A stretch of DNA of 64,000 nt from Castanea sativa (taxonomy: Eukaryota; Streptophyta; Magnoliopsida; Fagales; Fagaceae), in the NCBI RefSeq assembly GCF_040712315.1, contig NC_134015.1:4542945-4606944 (forward strand). Direction: 5' to 3'. How positions within the stretch are numbered: position 1 is the first letter of the stretch; each line of letters opens with the position of its first letter. A program made the position numbers and the translations under genes. Under the pieces are notes generated by a model. That model did not search any database. It was given only the letters and a program-made list of their open reading frames with translations, and was not told the DNA's origin. Of this stretch, positions 58,310 through 64,000 are shown one piece after another.

Positions 58310-59185
58310 TCTTTCATTATTCCTGTAATATTTCATTTTATGTTCTAGAGGGGAAATGTCAAATTCTATTTCTTTAGTCTCTTTCAATGGTGGCTGACTG
58401 CCATTTGAATGCAACTAACGAGGCAGAACATGATTAACCAGGTCGTCTATGACAGGAAGTTCTATGACCTATTTGGATTGAGGGGAGAGGGAGGGAGATC
58501 AAGGGGGAGTAGAGTAAAGTTAACCAAAAATTATGCTAATTTCCGATTTATTGTACTGTACTCCCCCTCTTTGTGCATCCACTTTCAACTATGTCCAAAA
58601 ACATTGTTTCTATCTTTACTTGTGAGAGCTATAATTTTTGAAGCACACAAATGAAAACACTTTTCATCTCACAAATGCATATGGCTTCTAATAGGAACGG
58701 AAGATCAACATATTGATACATCATGCATGTTATAGCCATGGTCACAATTTATTTTTTCTTTTTTAATAGAAGATGGAAACTTTATTCAGTAATGGGTAAT
58801 TCTTAAGTACTCTCAGAATACGGAGAATGGTGCTCTCTTCTCTCACATTCATAGTAGGGTCCACTCATTAAATTTATGATGAAGTCCACTATAAATGTGA
58901 AAGGAATGAACACTATTTATCCATAATCCGGAAGTACTTAAGAAGTTTCCTATATATTAGATGGGAATACATTTCCAACGGAATATGTTTTATAACATCC
59001 ATTTGACATATTCCATTTTACAAGTAATTAGTTAATCATTAAGGCATGACATGCTGTTTTCATGTTTTTATTTAATTTTGAATGTTAATTAAGTGCCAAA
59101 TATGAAACAACCATTAAAACATATCATTCACATAACGTCAAGTGTCACCAGAATATTAATAAAAATGGAACATGATCAACATGAA

Positions 59186-59236
<51 letters not shown>

Positions 59237-60240
59237 CATAATCATAATCATAATAATAATAAATAAATAAATAAATAAATAAATGAATTTTCTTTTAAGG
59301 TAAATTTAGATTAAAATTTCTTATTTAGTTTTTTAATTTCATTGTCTATGACGTTTTTAAAATCTCCCCTTTTATTAATAAAATTATTTTTTTTTCAATC
59401 TTTAACAAAAAAAATAACTTTCCTACAGAAAATAAATAAACAAGCCAATTGCATTTTTATTAGGTGCTAAATATTAGGGGGTTTTTTCTTTTGCACTCCA
59501 CGGAAGAAAAATAAAAACCAGTAAGTCATTTACACAAAGTTTTGAGCTTGCAAGATAGAAATTCTACTTTAGCCTAATCTAAGTATATATGTGTATGAAA
59601 CTCTCTCCTGAAGACTTGTACTCCGACATTTGCCCCCCACAAGCACTTATACTTGTGGAGTAGTGACCATCACACTTTTTTTTTCTTGGAAGTGACCATC
59701 ACACTTTTGATTGGTTATAAAAACTATTTGTAATGAAGCCATATGAAAGCAATTGTATACCAATTAAATATATCATCTCAATAAAATATGAGAAAAATTT
59801 TTAGTCTTACCCAAAGCAAAGTAAACTCAATTTTCTTTCTCAACATAAAAAAAATATAAAAAGTAAACTCAATTTTGGAAACCAGAATCATGTTTTTTTT
59901 TTTTTTTTGGCTTGATAAAAGTAATACTCTTCTAAGATAACAGCATTTACGGTCCAATTTAAAATAAAAATATAAAACCCAAAGTAAACCGCCTGACATG
60001 GCCTCTTTCCATCCGATAGTCTGTTTTTTTCAGGATTGAACTTCTGGGGATAAGCTTGCACTTGCGCATTAAGTAAAAATATTAAGCAAAAACAAAACGA
60101 GGTTGTAACCAATTTCTAGTCTCTTCTAGATAGTTAACTCATTAACCAAAAACAAATTAAACCTTCTAGAGAATGAAAATGGAGAGCTTGAGATTTTGAG
60201 CATGCTTTAATATTTTTTTTAATTTATTTATTGAGTATAT
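58310..60240. other. 3' flank of gene B, non-coding
   Basis: No gene. 58660-58720 shares CTAATAGGAACGGAAGATCAAC with the 3' flank of gene C. A compound (AAT)n/(AAATA)n microsatellite lies at 59187-59284. ORFs in this stretch cross A- or T-runs and show no domain. Confidence 0.6.
59187..59284. repeat. (AAT)n - (AATAAATA)n microsatellite
   Basis: AAT trinucleotides to about 59235, an AATCAT stretch, then AAAT tetranucleotides to 59284. Confidence 0.95.
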
Positions 60241-60389
60241 ATTTATTAACTAAGGAATACGGCTACAAGTATTGTCTACTAGGTACTCGCGATGAGTGCC
60301 TAATTGCAAAATATAACATACATATTTTACATAAATAAAATTTAGACATTCATTATATTCTCTAAAACTGCATAAGTGCTTCTGTCCCC

Positions 60390-61370
60390 TCCTTGCTAGT
60401 TCATCTGCCATGCCATTTGCTTCACGGAAGACATGATGTGGAAGGACAATCTCTTCTTGGTAGAGCAGCATCCTGCAATCCAAAATCAAAATAGAAATTT
60501 CTTATGCTAGAACACCGTATGTTGTTAGCCAATTGAGGGGAATTTGAGAGTCAATTTATAGGTTTATATGTTTATATCCTAACTCCCAAGCCATTTTTAA
60601 ACCATATCTAATGGCTTATATTTCTACAATATTATTTATGGCAATGCCTATGTGAATTGAGAAACCTTTTATCTATCTTCCTTTGCTGTCTCTTAATAAA
60701 CTTCCACCTCTTACTTTACCAGGGTAATTTTTAGAACTACCATCTATATTTAAAGTAACAAAAAGGGGTTGTGGAGGACACCAAGATATTATTTTAGTGA
60801 CTTTTGTTCCTTTTGTTTCTCTATTATATGCAAGATGATAAAATTATGTGGTTAAATATAAAGTTTTGTGCATTAGCCAGTTTAGTGTTTTAGTAGGAGG
60901 ATTGAATATCCTATTATTCCTAGATAGCCAAAGTTGCCAAATTCCATAAACATATAGAATATTACAAGGTCTTGTTTGAAAAGAGCTAGGAGATATATTA
61001 GTTAAATTTTCATGTAACCATTCTACTAGCGATTTATGGAAAAAAGTAGCGATTTATGGAAAAAAGATCTCTCTTTTTATCCCAAGAGAACAATCTAGAA
61101 TACCTTTTTCCAAGGGCAATCTTGAATGACATGTAAAGTGCTTTTAAGATTTAGAAATTAAAGACGCTAAAGGCCAATACCATTTTTGTGGTGAGCAATA
61201 AAGGAACATGTTAGTAATCTATTATTGGTGCATTTCCATATAAAAAATTTGAATTTTTTGTGGACATGGGGATTTCCATATCCAATTCCATCAACTTTTA
61301 TCAATTTGAATCCCTTCATGTGTATATGAATTTGGATGCTTCTTTTACAGTGCATTGGCCATTACTATTC
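60390..61370 (-). pseudogene. Decayed LINE (non-LTR retrotransposon) ORF2 3' part: zf-RVT and RNase H-like domain
   Basis: Read on the minus strand from 61355: a reverse-transcriptase zinc-binding segment (KKFKFFIWKCTNNRLLT) is followed, after about 450 bp of broken frame, by a plant RNase H-like (RVT_3) domain. The latter reads LNIDGSSKNYPG near 60750, KGFSIHIGIAINN near 60660, AIRYGLKMAWELGY near 60600, LDCRMLLYQEE at 60480 and HVFREANGMADELARRG near 60420. These are the standard landmarks (DGS, active-site region, HVxREAN.xAD.LA) in the correct order. Several stops and frameshifts are present, and the upstream endonuclease and reverse transcriptase are absent. It is 5'-truncated, as LINE copies usually are. 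Confidence 0.8.
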
Positions 61371-64000
61371 GGCCAAATCAATTTGTCAAGCTGGTAATTG
61401 CCAAAGGAATACCTCTAATAAGTTCATTGATTTTGTTAGGTAGTGGAATAAGGATTTTAGATTCCATGCACCTTATTAATGCATGAATTCTACATTAATT
61501 TCTTCTCCTACATGGGATAAACGACCTTAAAGCTCAATATCTTTAATGACATAATCCAAACGTGGAGGTGGAAGTTCAACATACATATTTGATGCATGTT
61601 CTAACCAAACTTATGGAGTTCTTTTATGCATAAAAAAATGTCACAATAAATTAATAAAATGGTAAAAATTGTTACACATAACATATTACACATTTTTTAA
61701 ACTAGAATTTGAAATAGTGTTTTTAAGTCACAGTTTCAGTTTAAATCATGTGTGAGTAACAGTGTGTGATAGAATTTGTGTAACAAACACTATCCTCAAT
61801 AAAATATTATATAGACTGACCACAATTGAAAACAAGTATCATAAAATATTGTCATATTCTATTCTTAGAAGAAAGTACTTAGATTGATCAGCAAAATTTA
61901 TTGTGAGTCCAGCCTAGGTGGAAGCTTATTAAGTAGCTTGTATTGTGGTGCAAGAAATGAGAAATCCAACTTTATTATTATTATTATTATTATTATTTGT
62001 TTTGGCTAAGAAATAACATTTTGGAGGGGGGGTTTAACAAAAGCAAAAACATGCCTTTTACTTTTGTTGTAGATTGCATCTAGAAACCAAAGCAATGTAA
62101 TTTTAGTTATTATTAAACAAGTGTAAAATTTCCATTTCAATTCATTAATAAAACGATGTACTATTCAATTTGATTTTCTTAGTTTTTCAATTAAATAAAT
62201 GATAACTTCATTGTAAAACCCTTGACCTAAAAGAGAGAATGACAACAATTAGATCCTCTTCACTGTCTCTTAAGAAGCAACCAACATGACTACACCCTAT
62301 TTGCAAAAACATGCATTGTACTTTTGTTGTAGATTGTATCTAGAACCAAAGCAATGTAATTTTTAGTTATTATTAAAGAGATGTACAATTTCAAATTCAA
62401 TTCATTAATAAAATGATTGACTTTTCAATTTGATTTTCTTAGTTTTCCAATTGAATAAGTAATAGCTTCATCGTAAAACCTTAACCTAAATGAAAGAATA
62501 ACAACAATATGATCCTCTCTACTGTCTCTTAAGAGGCAACCAACGTGACTACACCCCATTCACGTGAGTACATGGTCAAAACCAATTGAAAAGTTTTGAG
62601 CCAGAGGCTCATAATTATATAGTTGGCTTCAATGAACACTAAAGAAAATACAACAATTTTAGGTTAACAACCATTTAATTCTTCTCAAGTTTGATATAAG
62701 CTTTAATGGCTAGAATATTTTTTTTAAGAGTTGAATTTCTTCTTCTTCTTCTGCTTCTTCTTCTTCTTCACTATGTAATACCTTGACTACATTATCTATT
62801 AGATGATAGCTTGTTATTTTTATTAATTCTCATAAGAAACTTTAATTCCTCTTTCCAACCCACCTTATAAAAGATCGAGAAGCTCAGGAACGGAATTTTG
62901 GTATTTTATACTATTCTAGAAGAAGATCATGTTTATTCATATTTGTACATATAAAGATAAATAACATATGTTTATACTTATTTAAAAAATAAATAATATG
63001 CGTAATTAGTTTTTTAGTCCCTACATTTTGGGGTACTCTCAATTTGTTCGTCAAGTTTATATAATTTCATTTAATCCTTATTTATAAATTTGCTATTATT
63101 TTGGTCCTTAAGTGAGAGTAAGATAGGGATTAAAATAATTGTTAATATAAAAATATAAGGACCAGAGTTGAAGTACAAAACCTTAAAGACCAAATTGAAA
63201 ACATAGTGAAAATATAAGGACAAAAGAGGTAATTTCCCTTGAATAATATTCATTGCTTCTTTGGTTGTCTTCACGGCTAATTTGTTTTTGATAAAATGAC
63301 TTGCCCGAAAAACAATTATGATGAATTTAGTTCTTTTATTTTAATTTTTGGTTGTACAATACCCTCCGTTAAAGTTAACTTAAGCTGCTTTTATTTTCAG
63401 AAATCTACATGATGTTTTACACTTCTGGAATGAAAATTGTTCATGGATTTATGAGCAACTTTGATCTACACACTTTCGAACTAAGCCCTTTCGAACTAAG
63501 CCCTTTCAAATTATAAAAGGTGTCACTGTCAACATGTGCAACAAGGCTACAAACAAGGTTATTTTCATTATTTTATTATTTGTTCCACATATACTTAAAC
63601 CATTGGGTGTTTCTATATTGGGTATTTTCAATCATCAAAATCATAGAAATCTACCTAGTTATACATACCAAGAGATGTTAAAAAACAAAAATATTGCTTA
63701 AGGTGTTCAGGAGGAGGAAAGAGGTTGAACGTAAACATAGTCTATTACATACCATATTACCATATTTAATTACCACCAGTGTGAATCTTATAAACATATG
63801 TTTCATTATATGTTCGTTTTCTATGTTTATTCATATTTTGTTATATATTACACAATATTTTGCAATGAATATTGATAATATACATACTACATATTCATCT
63901 CATATATCATTTTATAAATATTTATTTTTCCCTTGAAAAATATACATGTATTATTAATAAAAGTCAAAGTTTAGTAAAGTCAATATATACAACAACAACA
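61371..64000. other. Non-coding right end of the window
   Basis: Apart from the 260-bp tandem repeat, a (TTA)n at about 61975-61997 and a (CTT)n at 62739-62768, I see no gene, RNA or defined transposon. ORFs up to 80 codons are AT-rich and without motifs. Confidence 0.5.
62043..62562. repeat. Tandem duplication, 260-bp unit
   Basis: GCAAAAACATGC at 62043 recurs at 62303. The units share TTTTGTTGTAGATTG, CCAAAGCAATGTAATTTT, TTCAATTTGATTTTCTTAG and CTGTCTCTTAAGA.GCAACCA with about 10% differences. Non-coding. Confidence 0.9.

Noticed and set aside
1..64000. rRNA, tRNA, CRISPR arrays, bacterial operons or an integrated DNA virus
   Set aside because: None of the expected sequences or ORF organisation was found; all reverse-transcriptase-related sequence fits LTR retrotransposons or a LINE.

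Overview
The window is AT-rich eukaryotic nuclear DNA from a dicot plant. It has spliced genes with plant-type introns, many nested transposons with readable target-site duplications, and tRNA-iMet-primed copia elements. The repeat families suggest a woody plant, perhaps Fagales such as oak; that is an impression and was not tested. I see no rRNA, tRNA, CRISPR or bacterial operon structure.

The only recognisable host genes are three plus-strand paralogues of a small secreted EG45/plant-natriuretic-peptide-like (expansin-like double-psi barrel) family. Copy A (4834-12480) is a pseudogene. Copies C (36062-37129) and B (55462-58069) look intact. In B and C the barrel exon joins in frame (phase 2) to a second exon encoding a basic/proline-rich tail. 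That tail ends in L-x-[KR]-G-(x)-V-P-P-S-A-P-N-P, which resembles the extended PIP motif of IDA/IDL abscission peptides and, less closely, CLE peptides. The exon-1 donor overlaps an in-frame TAA (CA|GTAAG), so intron retention would give an ordinary-length barrel protein and splicing would append the peptide-like tail. This architecture is the most interesting candidate system here.

Layout. 1-2303: decayed LTR element (gypsy-type putative transposon protein), minus strand. 2304-4560: flank duplicated at 39925-42195, split by a solo LTR. 4834-12480: pseudogene A, whose intron has grown to 7.3 kb through a Mutator-like element, a Harbinger-like MITE, a second solo LTR and a Pack-MULE-like element carrying a lectin-receptor-kinase fragment. 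12637-20000: hAT, Helitron, MITEs and tandem repeats. 20641-22389: broken Ty1/copia pol plus LTR. 22416-25905: Mutator-like element with a 10-bp target duplication and two nested transposons. 26-36 kb: MITEs, a Helitron end, GC-rich transposon filler and duplicated gene flank. 36.06-37.13 kb: gene C. 37.4-42.2 kb: MITE and duplicated flank. 42821-49740: LTR retrotransposon (844-bp LTRs, PBS, PPT) with gag and a plant-transposon-type ORF but no pol. 49.7-55.4 kb: tandem duplications, SINE, hAT. 55.46-58.07 kb: gene B. 58-64 kb: decayed LINE and tandem repeats.

The gene copies share 5' and 3' flanks, so they arose by segmental duplication. Each paralogue serves as an empty-site control for insertions in the others. 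All statements are from reading the sequence; no database search was run.
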